Origin: Dendrocalamus latiflorus
Taxonomy: Eukaryota; Streptophyta; Magnoliopsida; Poales; Poaceae
Direction of reading: 5' to 3'
Assembly (NCBI GenBank): GCA_017311315.1
Contig: CM029654.1
Span: forward strand, 21,287,879-21,351,878
Length of the DNA: 64,000 bases
A program made the translations under genes and the position numbers. Positions 45,015 to 56,850 of the stretch are shown here, one piece after another. The notes beneath the pieces are model-generated. The model worked only from the letters and a program-made list of their open reading frames with translations, made no database searches and was not told where the DNA came from. Position 1 is the stretch's first letter. Each line of letters starts with the position of its first letter.

Positions 45015-48000
45015 TGAGAGACCATGTGGAGGTGACCCCGTATGTTTGTGATGAGTAATTGACACCGGTTCTAAAAAGTGTGAGTTTGGTTTGTGTGGTT
45101 CGTTGTCGGGACCCGGAGCAGCAACTCCAGAAACCTCTGTGTTAATCGCAGTATCCCAGGAAAAGCTAGTGCACACAGTATCACAAAGACAAATATCATG
45201 CGTAATGACAAACTTTATTTAACTAATATGAGCCTGATGGCCAAAGTAGCAGCCCATCCAGCCTTCCCACAAGGTGAATGACTGTAAGACGTGGCCTAGT
45301 CGTAGTCCTCACCGAAGTCGTCGAAAGCTTCCTCTGGAAAGAGTTAAATTGAGCAACATGAGTACGAAAAGTACTCCACAAGTTACACCAGGAGATTAAT
45401 AGAATTGATGCATGCATATGGAGTATCAAAGGAAGGCATAATATGGTTAGTTTGCATAAAAAGCAACATTGGGAAAAATATCATAAAGTAAGTGCAAAAG
45501 CTGAATTTGATACAGTAAGTAAACAACATTGTAATCAAAATAAATATCGTTAGTGCAGGTCCATGCCCTACACTAACCTAACCACGGGCATCCCACCTGA
45601 ACCATCTTTTCCAAAACAAACTGGCATGGATTCCATCCATCCATACGGTTTTCAAAATCTCTCATGGATTCCATCCATCCATAAGATTTTCATAAACCAT
45701 TTTCAAAAGCAAAGTCTAATCCGTGAAAAACTTCACTCAGCTTGCCCATGACCGCAGGCACGGCTATCCAGGATAGTTTATACACTCTGCAGAGGTTGTA
45801 CAGCTTTACCCACAAGACATAATCATCCCGGTTTGCCACGCGAGTTACACACTTTCTTAGGTGTGCGGCGAGGACATCATGACAAGGCCTTTAAAATGAT
45901 CCGTTGTCAACATAATCACGCCACCACTAAGGTTTCACCACAACATGAATCCACATGTTGAAGCCCCCTCTTATGCCATGTGAGACTTCTCACGGCCTAC
46001 GCCGCGCTCACATTCAGCCTATAGCGAGATCATGTTGAAACTTTACAAATTATTCGGCCAGGTCTGTCCCATACCAGACTTGTGGTAGTACGATAGGGCT
46101 TTGCAACAGTAGCTCTCAGACCGGTCCTTAACTTGAATTAGGCCTAACCACTTACCCCTTGTGCCTGGCAATCAACATCGAGTCACCAAACTACGATGCA
46201 TGCCAGCAAACACCCACCATCATACCAATGCCTAAGTCTAAACCAAATTTTTAATATTTTATTTCGAAATAATTTCATAAACATTCTTGACTCACCAAAG
46301 CCATGAATACACGATAAAAAGTTATCATTTTATGTGAAAGATTAACCCAATCCATATCATTATAAGCATGGCTAAGCATTTCTACCAAATTTCTAGTTAG
46401 TGCTATTGTACTAACTAGGTTTTATCTAGGGTTGACAAGGCATATTGATATCCAAGGTCAAATTTGGTTGTCCAAAGAATTTGGGTATAACTAGAGTACA
46501 AAACTGAATTTAAACTAACTTGGATAAAATTACGCATGCAATAATAATTAAAAACAACATAAATAATTTAAAATATTAGGTTCAACATGGTCAAGGGTGT
46601 AACTTGCCTTGCTCGAAGACCTGGTGCGATTCGCCGAAGTCGTTCTCTCCGAGATCGTCGAAATCTACGCGCGAAGAACCAAACAAATAAAATTCAAACA
46701 AAATTCAAATAAAATGCAAAAATTGAAAAAGCTCAAATCAGTAATTTAGTATTTTAGAAGAATTTAGAAATTTGAATGGCTCAAATCGGAGTTAAAATGA
46801 GAAAGTTAGGGCTTCCGGAAGATTAAAAGGAGAGAAAAATGGAAAAGCTGATTTTCGGGAATTATTTTTGTACTGGAAATACTATTTATGACATCAGCAC
46901 ATTTTGAAATTTTGGGCGGGAATTATTTTAAAAAGGAAAAAGCTGACGTGGCAATGGGGGTGACGTGGCCGGCCACGTGGCTTGCCACACGGCGGCCACG
47001 CGGACGCCACGTGCGCACGGGCCGGCTGACGTGGCTGACCGAGACGGGCGGTGCACGGGGAAGGCGCGGTCGCCGGTGCGCGGATGGCTGACGGCGGCCG
47101 GCGAGGGGCGGCGGTCGGAGGGGCGGCGGCGGGGCTTCGGGGCCTTACCGTCGGCGAGCTCGAGAGGCTGGGGAGACGGGGTGGCAGAGGAGAGAAGGCG
47201 GCGGCGACTCGGATGCGGGCGGTAACTCCGGCGGCGAGGCCTTCGGCCGAAGGGGGTGGGGGAGGCGGAGGAGGAGGGGATGCGGGGGAGAGCTCCCGGG
47301 GGGGTTTATAGGGGGACGGGGGGTGCGGGCTCGCCGGAAAACGCAGGGAAGGGCGGCGGTTTCCGGTGTGAATGCGGGCGGGTGCGGCGCCATTAAGGGG
47401 CGACGGGGTGCGGCGGCAGTGTGGGGAGCCTGAGGCGGCTCTTGGGGAGAGAGCCGGCCGGTTGGAGCTCGGGTGCGCGCAAAAATGGAGGCACTCGGTT
47501 TGGGGGAGAGAGAGGGCGGAAGGAAGAAGATGTTGGAGGTTGAAGATGATTCTTACATGTGGGCCCCATGCGTCGGTGAGAGAAAGAGGGAGATGAAGGG
47601 GTATTAAGCCGGATGGAGGACACGTGGCAAAAGAAGGTGATCTCGGCCATTGGGGTTTAAGTGGTGATGGATGGCTAGGATTAAATAGGGGAGAGAGATG
47701 GATTAAATCTGGGCACGACACGTGTTGGCCTGAGATTAAATCTGGATTTAATTTCGGATTAAATTTTCAGAAAATACCACATAAATTTATAAATACTTAG
47801 AAAATAGTAAATAATATCTAAAAATTTCAGAAAATTCATGGAGCTATTTTAGACTTAGTAAAAATATTTGTAATTTAAGTTGGCCTTTAAAAATTTTATA
47901 AAATATCTTTTGACTTTAAGAATTGACTTCACAAATTCTACAAAATTTAAAAAAAGCTTTATAAAAGTGAAGTAAATTCTTTTTGGCTTTACATAAAATA

Positions 48001-50380
48001 TTTAAAATATATTTTCTGGCTCTTGGCTTTGAAATAAAAATTCAGCTAACTCCAATAAATCCCAGAAAATCACAAAAAATCCAAATAAAAGCCAAATGGT
48101 TTTAAAAACTTAATTTGAAATAATGTTTTTACAAATACCTTTTATTTAATAAAATTTTTATGTTTTTAGTAAAATTACTTTTCACAAAAGCCTTTTAAAA
48201 GCTAAAAACAGGCAAAATAAAATCTTCAAAATTTAGGTAACCAAAGTACACTTGTTTTTTTATTTTAAATTAAATTAATTACTTTTTTACTGAAAATTTT
48301 GAAATAACAGCTGGGCTATTATATTCGTGCCATGTCATTGCGTGGTGCAGTCGGCTTCAGTCGGACCTGGTCGAACTAGGTCGAACGTGCTTAAGTCATT
48401 TATTCTTCTTTTTCGACCGGTTTGGGCTTTGAGTATTTTTTTCTGATGTGAATGTGTGATTACATTATCTCGAGAGGTGCTATGTGATGTGTTTCTTGTC
48501 TGTGATGGCTGCAGGACATCGAGGCGGAGTCGTGGTGAGGCACGGGATGACCGGACTAGGCACAGGCGGTGCCGAGGTCAATGCGGTTGGGATGTGCCGA
48601 AGACGGCGAGGACTCGAGGTGTGCCGAATACGGCAAGGAATGAGGAAGCTTCCCGGAAGATGCAGAGGGGTGTTTCGGTAAAAGCGCAAAGCTGCATGAG
48701 GAAGCGGATTTGGTTTTTGGTTTAGTGGGTAAAGCGAGTGAGAAACCCGTTAAGCAAAGGCTATAAATAGGAGAGGTGTCTCCTGGTGAATGCATGTCTT
48801 GTGAGAGGAGTAAGGCTTTTGGGAGTTTGTTTTTGCTTTTCCTATGGGTTGTTAGGGAGTTGGTGAAGAGAGGAGTTGGTGAAGAGAGGAGTGGTAGTTT
48901 GGCTTTCTGTTGCTAACTGCGTATGGGCTTGTCTGGATGAGTTCTTGATTCTTATTTGTGTGTGTGCTCAGTTTGAGAGAACGGGTTGTATTGACTATGA
49001 TCTATCATGTAATCTTTCATCTCTTTGCACTTCTCTGAGCAATTTGTGTGAGATGTTTCAGTTTTTCGCTTCTATTTTGCTCTCAGTTCATTTCTCTGTT
49101 CTCTTGTGCTCTTGCAGTTTTAGAGTTGAATTCTTGATCATTTTGCTGCAAAATCATTGAGCTCTGAACTGGGTATCGTCTCAAGGTCCATGGCCAACTT
49201 ATACCTGAGTGCAGAAGATTTTTACAGCAGCTGTTTCTTTCAAGAGTTTGCTCAAACAATCTTCCTTTGCTTTTGGTTATTCTAGGGTTTACTGTGCGCG
49301 GAGGCAGAGCATCTTGGTGTTCTTGAGTTCTCAGTGAAAAGATTGATTTAGGCCGGTGTTTATTGCTGTGAAATCCTTCCCTGCTGTTGTTTAAAGACTC
49401 AAGATCAATAGACTTGGGAATCTTAAAAAATGCAGAAGTTGATCTCTTGCTCTGTTTCTTATCTTATTTTCGGTTGGAGTTCATTCTTCTGCTAAATTGA
49501 CTTTTTGTCAGTATTGAAATGGTTCTGTGGCCAATCTGTTGTTTCTGTTTTAGTTTCAATCAATTTATCTGATTTCAGCAGCAAGCTGTCTTCAATTCCT
49601 TTGAGTTTCGGCTGACTGCAGTAGCTACTGTTCCTTGTTTTTGGATCTGAATTTCAGCTACATGCTTTACCGAAAATATGCCTGTTTCCTGAGTTTATTC
49701 ATTTCGGCAATTGCAGTGATTGTGTGCTCTCAGGTCTGCAGCAAGCTCTGTCTCTAGTATCTCTTTTTATCCTGCTATTTTCAGTTTTGTCATTTTATTT
49801 TTTAGTCTCCCTTTTGCAGATTTCAACCAAGAGCTGTTTCAGTTTTTGTGCCGATTTTTAGCTATCGGACAACAAGTATACACTGTCTTTTTGCCTTGTC
49901 GGACAACAAGCTTTCAGCATATATTCACTATTTTTCACTGTTTTTGGCTGCTACTCAAAGTATTGTCAGTACTGCATGCTGGACTGATATTTATCTCTGT
50001 TATCACTGATCAGACCTGCTCATAAATAGAAGGTGATACTGGGCTGCAATTTCAGCTTTCGGTTTTGTCTCTCTAAATCCAATTTTTAGTTTTCCTTTGC
50101 AGAATTTTCAGCCAAGTGCCTTTTCAGTTTTCTTTGTAGTTTTTCAGCCGAGTGCTTGTTAGTCTCTTTTGACAACCTTTCGACCATGCCTACTTCACTT
50201 CTTTTGACGATCTGGCTATTGGCTCTTTTAGTAAAGTTGATGGTCTGTAGTTTGATTTTCCAGTAAGCACTCAATCTTTTCTTCATAGCTTCGATAGCTA
50301 TCGGAGAAGAAAAATAGTGTGGATACCTGGGCGATTTTGAAGGCACCATTCACCCCCCTGTTGCCATTTTCGATCCAACA
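45015..50380 (+). mobile_element. SIRE-type solo LTR (C) inside Copia B leader
   Basis: Starts TGAGAGACCATGTGG and ends CGATCCAACA, with exact target duplication AAATG at 45010-45014 and 50381-50385. A TATAAATA box is at 48762-48769. The LTR itself is 45015-45103 plus about 48329-50380; the middle is a nested gypsy-type LTR. No coding region or second LTR, hence a solo LTR. Reading frames within it (for example 48456-48725, 49720-50025) are not conserved proteins. Confidence 0.92.
45104..48323 (-). mobile_element. Gypsy-type solo LTR (F) nested in SIRE solo LTR
   Basis: 3220 bp flanked by exact TTCGT duplications (45099-45103 and 48324-48328). The plus strand starts TGTCGGGACCCGG; the minus strand starts TATAATAGCCCAGC, where the usual TG is TA. 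A minus-strand TATAAA lies near 47305. A GC-rich block covers 46960-47560; its Pro/Arg-rich frames (for example 46894-47721) are composition artefacts. The LTR at 63460 belongs to the same family, with a matching CAGCTGTTATTTCAAAATTT start. Confidence 0.9.
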
Positions 50381-50498
50381 AAATGCATAGAAAAGTCTGG
50401 AACATTACGTGAATTTTTTGTACCATTTATTTACTTGAAGTAAATTTATTCCATGCATGTTTACTGGTAGTAAACTTATTTATTCCTTTACGCACATG

Positions 50499-51563
50499 TG
50501 GATGACTGGCATCACGAATCGGAAGTTCAAGGAGCTGGCCCAGCATGGCCAAAACTATCTAACTTGGGCTTCCGATGTCGAGATAGTAGTTGGAGCCAAG
50601 AAGCTCCACGCTGCTATGGGGATTGGCGCACCGCTGGATGCCCAACCCACCCCTGAGGAAAATGATCAGGCACTTCACTTTCTCAGGCACAACCTCTGTC
50701 TCACTCTCAAGAATGAGTACATAGCAGAGAAGAGCGCGCTAGCACTCTGGACTGCACTCAAGAAGCTGTTTGAGAGGTAAAGTGCACCATTCTTCCTCAG
50801 GCCGAGCAAGAATGGATCCGACTGAGGTTTGCTGACTACAAAATGGCTGGAGAGTACAATTCTGCCTTGCACAGGATTTGTACCAATCTTCAACTTTGTG
50901 GCAAGCAGATCACAGATGAGCAGAAGATTGAGAAGACCCTATCCACCTTACACCCCAATGCAGTGCAATCTGCACGCAATCATCGTTAAAACGGCTACAA
51001 GGAGTATGCCGAATTGATTGATATGATGCAGGTTGTAGAGCCTCAAGACGAAGTTTTCTGCAAGAACTACGTCACACAGCCACTTGGGAGCTCCGCTGGC
51101 CGTGAAGCCAACGCCGGGAGCTACAAGGTGTGAAAGCCTTTGATGAAGAAAAGGGAGAGGAAGGGTAAGGCCGCAGCCTAGAAAGGCAAGTCAGAAGCTC
51201 AGCGTGAGAATAAGGCGAGCCAGCCAAAGCGGGATGGCAAGGCCTATGGCCACCAGGACCAATCCTGCTTCAAGTGTGGCAAGTGGGGGCATTGGTCGCG
51301 GATCTGTAAAGAGCCGCAACATGTCATTGTGCCTTCCAACCTAGAAGAAGAAGGAAGGCAAAGGGCAGCATGAAATCCACTTTGCATCTATTGAGGGGGA
51401 GAGTTCTATGCAGTTGCCTGCGCTGATGGAGGTTGAGAACATCCTGGCAGCATCATGCCCTTTTGACCTAGCAGCAGCCACCACCATGATTTCTCTCGAA
51501 GAGCATATCACTCCTGAGAAAATAGTAGACGAAGTCTCTGATTTCTTAGCAGATTCAGTCTAA
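50499..51563 (+). pseudogene. Copia B gag
   Basis: Starts MWMTGITNRKFKELAQHGQN and runs to a stop at 50778 (ALKKLFER*). In other frames it continues EWIRLRFADYKMAGEYNSALH, LQLCGKQITDEQKIEKTLST, GYKEYAELIDMM and the zinc knuckle CFKCGKWGHWSRICKEP (about 51271-51321). Frameshifts and stops are numerous. The first 90 codons are better preserved than in Copia A. Confidence 0.88.
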
Positions 51564-51779
51564 TGCACATAATGCATTTAGAGTTTAATTGTCATTTATT
51601 TTTGTGTGAAAGGACAAGTTAGAACTTGCATGGATGGTACTTAAGTAACTTTATCTCCTCGTAATGGTTGGATGATATTTGAATAATTTATTCATTTATT
51701 CAGTTTATAATGGCATGATATGTTCTGCTATTGAAGTATTTTATTTATGTGTTGATTGCCTTCTACTGCATATTAATAA

Positions 51780-52530
51780 AATACCTTATATTAGAACATG
51801 TGTGGCGCCCTATGGAGGAAGTGTGCTTAGCCGACAGCGGCACAACGAATACCATCTTAAGAGAGACGAAATATTTTAATTCGATTTGCAAGAATGCTGG
51901 TAGCCTTACAACAACCAACATCAAGGCACCTGTAGCCTATACTGCCCTGAAGACAATATTTAGAAGCTCTGAACTTTTCTGTCTCTAGTATAACAGATTA
52001 GGCCACCCAGGTCTTAGGATAATGAGAAATATAATCAACAATTCCCAAGAACATAATATTAATTTAAAGAATTTTCCGAATCATGAAGATTTTGTGTGGC
52101 CTGCATGTGCCACCGGAAAATTAATTACTATACCCTCCACTCTGAAAGTGAAGGATGAAGTCCTTGCATTCCTGAAACGCATCCAAGGAGACATTTGCAG
52201 TCCCATTCAGCCACTTTCAGGGCCATCAAATATTCCATGGTGTTCATCGATGCTTCCTCGAAATGGTCGCACGTATGTTTATTGTCTACGAGAAGTCATG
52301 CTTTCGCAAAGTTGATCTCGCAGATAATTCGCATCATAAATATTGTCCTTGATCATCACATAAAGTTCATCAGAATGGACAACACAAGGGAATTTACTTC
52401 AAAGGCATTTGATGATTATTGCATGGCGATGGGAATTATAGTTGAGCATTTTGTACCGCATGTCCATACCCAGAATGGTTTAGCAGAGGCATTAATCAAG
52501 AGAATTAAATTTATTGCCCGACTTGTAACG
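51780..52530 (+). pseudogene. Copia B protease-integrase, deleted
   Basis: The protease site is canonical (LADSGTTNTIL), but after NAGSLTT the sequence jumps to NIKAPVAYTALKTIF; Copia A has about 84 more codons here. The integrase zinc domain (RIMRNIINNSQ ... WPACATGK, first Cys changed to Trp) and DDE residues (IQGDICSP, IRMDNTREF, NGLAEALIKRI) remain, with a frameshift near 52200 and a stop at about 51987. The integrase ends at KFIARL and is joined directly to RNase H. Confidence 0.88.
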
Positions 52531-52941
52531 ACATTAACGAATCACTCAGAAATTATAGAACTGTATGAAGGCACACGTGAATGTGCTTGGCTCCGATGAA
52601 TGATTCACCACATCTAGCAGTCATGTGGGATGAATATTATGCAAGCTCCCACTATTATCTATGAAGATAATGCAGTTTGTGTTGCACAAGTGCAGACGGG
52701 CTATGTGAAGAGTTATCTCACAAAGCATATCAACCCCAAATTCTTCTATGCTCATGAATTGCAAAAGATGGACGAAATTAAGGAACTGCATACCAAGTCA
52801 TGTGAGAATCTGGCAGATTTATTCACTAAGTCACTCCTTACATCTAGCTTTGAAAGATGCATACGGGGAATTATAATGATGAGACTTAGAGAAGTGCAGA
52901 ATTCAGGGGAGAATTTTCTCAAGCCCGTTATTAAATCTTGA
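52531..52941 (+). pseudogene. Copia B RNase H remnant
   Basis: VTTLTNHSEIIELYEGTRECAWLR, then TGA and TAG codons, then TIIYEDNAVCVAQVQTGYVKS, TKHINPKFFYAHELQKMDE and ENLADLFTKSLL to the stop at 52939. This is the Copia RNase H, collinear with Copia A 10405-9994. No RT sequence lies before it. Confidence 0.9.
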
Positions 52942-53167
52942 TGACGAAGATTGAGTACCCAAAAGAATGAGTCCTGAAGATTGAACGAAATTGAGTGAAT
53001 TGTACTCTTTTTCCCTTGACGAGTTTTCCTGAAATTTCTTGGCCAAGGTTTTTAATGAGGCAATTCGTGTAACGCAACATAACATGTATCATGTACTCTT
53101 TCTACAATTTTTTCCACTGGATTTTTATGGAGTTTTGACGAGGCATGAACGTGTCGGATGAGTGCCC

Positions 53168-53177
53168 AAGGGGGGAG
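53168..53177 (+). other. Polypurine tract of Copia B
   Basis: AAGGGGGGAG directly precedes the TG of the 3' LTR. Confidence 0.88.
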
Positions 53178-53417
53178 TGTTAGAAAACCTGGGTCTGGGC
53201 TTGAGTTCTTGGCCTATGGTGGGCACCTCCCATTAGACTATAAATAGGGAGCACTATTGGCTATTTTGTATATGGAATTAGAAAGAAAGTAATAAAGAAA
53301 TACCAGGAGTTCTCTCTACCTCTCTGTGTTTCAATCTACTATTTTCTGTCTTCTGTAATTGATCTTGTTTTGCATAAGCAGAGGAATCGATTGGATTGGT
53401 CGCCAGCTTCCTCAACA
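53178..53417 (+). repeat. Copia B 3' LTR
   Basis: 240 bp, TGTTAGAAAACC ... GCTTCCTCAACA with TATAAATA at 53239-53246. It lacks the GCGACG hexamer before TTCCTCAACA that the 5' LTR has. Confidence 0.93.
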
Positions 53418-53422
53418 GTCTC

Positions 53423-54637
53423 TTGTGAGGATAAGATATCAAGTGTTAATCGGTTGTTAGTTGAAGTCCATTAAGAAGGACGTCGTTCATTGTAATAAGC
53501 AAGCATTAATCAACTAAGCTATCCTCTATCTTCTAGGCGTGCTCAGAGCGTAGTCACTGGCTGGAAACAAGCCCAGCCAAGCGCATGAGGGCGAGTGCGA
53601 TTCTTCCTATTACCCTCTGCGTTCTCAACCAGACTCCCGACTTCATCTTCTACCTCCCCTCACCAAACACAGAAAGCCAGCCCGTGATAGTTGCACAATG
53701 ACAAATATATCCATGTGTTAACATAAATCTCTTTCAGAATTTGCTGCCTGTCGTACATGATTTTCTTCTGTTAATGGTTTTTGGATTAGATGGCATTAGT
53801 TCGTTCATTTAGTTTCATTTAAATGTATGCATGAAGTTTGTTGTTCAATGGTGTAAACTTTTTTGCAATAAGTATTCTTCCTCTACTTGATGTATCCTAT
53901 CCATCCCACATGCCAATGTTTCCTGCTGTTTGATGGCCAAAAGCTAAAGAGCCAACAGCGGTGATGATTTTGGCCTCTGCCAATTAGGTCAAGTTTTTTC
54001 AACAGCCAGTGACGTTATGAAAAGTTTGAAATTTGAATTTCAGTTGGGCTTGTATGCAATGTATATGTCAATCGCTATCTTTTTTATCATTTTTTGTGGC
54101 CAATTTTTATGTGGGGTGCAGCCCCAGATGAAAAGGAATACCATATAATTTCCTACTACCAAAATTTTCTGATGTCTATGCTAACTAGTCGTGAACCCCG
54201 TGCCTTTGCATGGGCTAGCTTCCTAGACAAACTAATGCTCGCTTTGGCATTATGGTGTCTTTTTTGAGACAATAACTACTTGCAAGAATCTTTTTATAAC
54301 CACAACATTTAAGTCTTTCTGAAATTGGTAAAAAATCGCGCGCACAACTATCTAGTTTCCGCATTACAGAACAACAACTTCAAACTTGACCTTCATAACT
54401 ACTCCCTTGCTGTAATATTACATTTTTCTAGCTATATAAAACCCAAATTTTATATTGGCCATGAAATTCTTATTCAAGATTTCTGGGACTATGCTACCTT
54501 ACTACATTAAAAGGTTAGTGTAAATGGAACAGAAATTCTTATACCATATTATTGTCTTCATTTAAATTCTTTCTCTGTGCCCTATAATAGTGTATTAACA
54601 ACGTTGTAAGACAAAATACTTATCTTTCTGGTTCATG
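53423..54637. other. Intergenic DNA, nothing recognised
   Basis: Mixed-composition sequence without long frames, terminal repeats or RNA motifs that I recognise. Confidence 0.5.
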
Positions 54638-54642
54638 CTAGT

Positions 54643-54765
54643 ACCAAGCCAAGAGGTCAGCAAATGCATATGTGGTGCTCAGAGATGGAGAAGCAACAAA
54701 GATTGCAGAACCTGGGAGGCAACTCTTAGCTTCCATGGAGAAGTATGTGTTTGGATCCTGAGAAC
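54643..54765 (+). pseudogene. Exon-like open stretch, gene unknown
   Basis: After a possible acceptor (GTTCATGCTAG) a clean 40-codon frame reads YQAKRSANAYVVLRDGEATK and continues IAEPGRQLLASMEKYVFGS to a TGA. Its composition is protein-like and unlike the flanks, and it could be a terminal exon of a host gene or a captured fragment. I do not recognise the family. No neighbouring exons were found within a few hundred bases. Confidence 0.35.
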
Positions 54766-54989
54766 CGCAAAAGTTAGCATACACACACATGCACGCGCAC
54801 ACACATCTATGAAATTGACTACCTTTCTTGTGTGTTGATACCTTCAAGGCTCACAATTGTTTGTAATGGTTGTAATCAAGCAGCAGCAAACTTCTATTCT
54901 TTTGAGCAAGAATATATAGCTGCAACGAAATATTCGATACAAAGTTTGGTTTTCTGTTACAACGCATGCGCACCTAAGCACGTAAGTTC

Positions 54990-55930
54990 ATTCTGGTAGT
55001 GTGATGTTATGAAATTCACCAGTCAATTCAAAGGCATTGCTATGTGTTCTCTTGGTAATGGTCATGATATCCTGTTTTGGAAGAATTACTGGGAAGGTCA
55101 CTTATTATGTCATAAATACTCTAGGCTCTATTCCTTTGTCATGGAATAGGATGTATCCATTCATGACTTCCTTGTTCTTCTTGGTCCATTGGCCCATTTC
55201 CATCTGCCTTTATCTGAGGAGGCTTTCTCTGAATATGAAGAACTCCATGCTGGGTTAAGTTTGATTCAGAGGCGCGGAGGTTTTGATTCTTGGACTTATA
55301 TTTGGGGGCATGGCCAGTACTATAATCAACAATATGGCCACTTCCTCAATTCTCCAAGATTTATGCTAATCTGGAATAGTAAATGTATCATGAAGATTAA
55401 AGTTTTTGCCTGGCTTTTGTTCATGGATAGACTCAATACTAAAGACCTTTTAAAACAGAGAAACTTCCATATTGTTAGTTTCTTAACCTGTGTTATGTGC
55501 GATGGTGGTAGGATGAGACATTGTTTCATCTTTTCTTTGTCTACTCATTCAGTTCCCGGTGTTGGCAGCTCCTTGGGATTATTTGGCTTTTCGATAGCAA
55601 TGTTGAGCTCATGATCTACTCCACAAATGTAGTGCAAATCTATAGAGTTTCATGGAGTTATTTATGATTGCAACTTGCCATATTTGGAAACAACGTAATG
55701 GTGTTATTTTTGAAAATTCTGTCGAAAGTCTAGAGAATTGGAAAAGAAACTAAGGGAGATGTAATTCTGCACTTGTGCAGGATTAAAGCTACTGATCATG
55801 ATGCACTTTGTAATTGGCTAGAAACTCCTTAAAACTTCTTCCTATGTACATATTGTAATTTATTCTTTTAATATATAATACCATAGTAGGAGTCTCTCCT
55901 ACTGTTTCACTTTTCAAAAAAATATAAATA
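54990..55930 (+). mobile_element. LINE (L1-type) 3' end with zf-RVT domain
   Basis: Translation across two frames gives FTSQFKGIAMCSLGNGHDIL, FWKNYWEGHLL, then RRGGFDSWTYIW and KCIMKIKVFAWLLFMDRLNTK, DLLKQRNFHI..FLTCVMC. WxxxxPxKxxxFxWLLxxxRLxTxDLLxxR is the signature of the zf-RVT region at the C-terminus of plant L1-type reverse transcriptases. The RT itself is missing, as expected for 5' truncation. An A-rich tail (CAAAAAAATATAAATAAATAG) ends near 55930. Target duplication not identified. Confidence 0.8.
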
Positions 55931-56079
55931 AATAGTTTGTTTGATGTGGCAATCTTAATTAACTAAAATATGTAATCGTGTTTGGTAAAAACTACAGCTA
56001 GGATACTTTACCTATTGCTGTTTTGTGTTGTTTCAAAGAAAACACTTCGTTTATACTAAAATGACCTTTTGGAAGGTAA

Positions 56080-56622
56080 GATGCCATTTAAGAGGAGCTA
56101 CGACGTGGAGGCGGAGGTCTAGGTCTGGCGGAAGTGCCCGGAGATGCGGCAGAGCTGCCACGGGGGGTGCGGGGGGGATGGCGTTGGTGGAGGAGAGAAA
56201 ACCGGGGGTGGGGCGTTGCACGGTGTGCAGGCGACAACAAGACGGAGGTGGGGCATCGCATGGTGTGCAGGCGGTGACAGGACGGAGCGGGGGGCGTCGC
56301 GAGGAGGAAGACGAGGGAGGGGGCGTCAGGCTGGGCCGGCTGAAGGCCTAGGAGGTGGGGAAAGAAAAAGAAAAGGGGCCGGGGAAGAAAAAGAAGCAGG
56401 CCGGGCCAGAAGAAAAGGGGAAAAAGGATGGGCCTGCCCGGGAAAGAAATGACACAAATTTTCTTTGAGCCCAAAAGGAGGAAAAGAAGAATTGAGCAAG
56501 GCAAAATGGATTTTTGGACTAAAAAAAATCAAACTCAAAATGTGAAATTTTGAAACAAAATTTTAGCTAGCAACAACAAAAATAAGGCAAAGAGACAAAA
56601 CCCGAAAATGGGATGTTACAAT
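56080..56622 (-). mobile_element. Gypsy-type LTR terminal fragment
   Basis: A GC-rich block (56100-56345) grades into AT-rich sequence ending GGGATGTTACA at 56622, i.e. TGTAACATCCC at the start of the minus strand, the same terminus type as segment H. A 40-bp imperfect repeat (GTGGGGCRTYGCAYGGTGTG) is at 56210-56285. The other end is missing. Confidence 0.5.
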
Positions 56623-56684
56623 ACTGAACCGGCCCAGCATGCACAGTAACTCTCCTATTAGTGTAGCAATATTTCTTGTGGTTG

Positions 56685-56850
56685 GCAGTAAAATTACTTA
56701 TGTTAGAGTTACTGTACTCTTTTGAGCATGGACGGGTGACTTGGTAGTAAAATTACTTGTGACTGATAGTAAAATTACTTATGACTATCAATAAAAAATA
56801 TTTATGAATCAGCGACTGGTAGTAAAATTACTTACAACTAATAATAAAAT
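56685..56850. repeat. Short repeat of AGTAAAATTACTT
   Basis: AGTAAAATTACTT occurs four times (about 56688, 56746, 56769 and 56820) with TGTGACT/TATGACT spacers, plus a degenerate copy. The word itself is nearly palindromic (AGTAA..TTACT). Confidence 0.6.

Larger units (their letters stand above)
43402..53417 (+). mobile_element. Copia B: LTR retrotransposon, internally deleted, with nested solo LTRs
   Basis: LTRs at 43402-43647 and 53178-53417 are flanked by the exact 5-bp duplication GTCTC (43397-43401 and 53418-53422). Internal domains match Copia A but with two deletions: about 84 codons between protease and the pre-integrase region, and everything from the integrase C-terminus through the RT. 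The leader holds a SIRE-type solo LTR, which in turn holds a gypsy-type solo LTR. Stripped of these 5.4 kb the element is only about 4.6 kb. Confidence 0.94.

Noticed and set aside
46894..47721. 275-codon Pro/Ser-rich minus-strand frame
   Set aside because: It lies wholly within solo LTR F, crosses its presumed TATA region, and has no recognisable domain.
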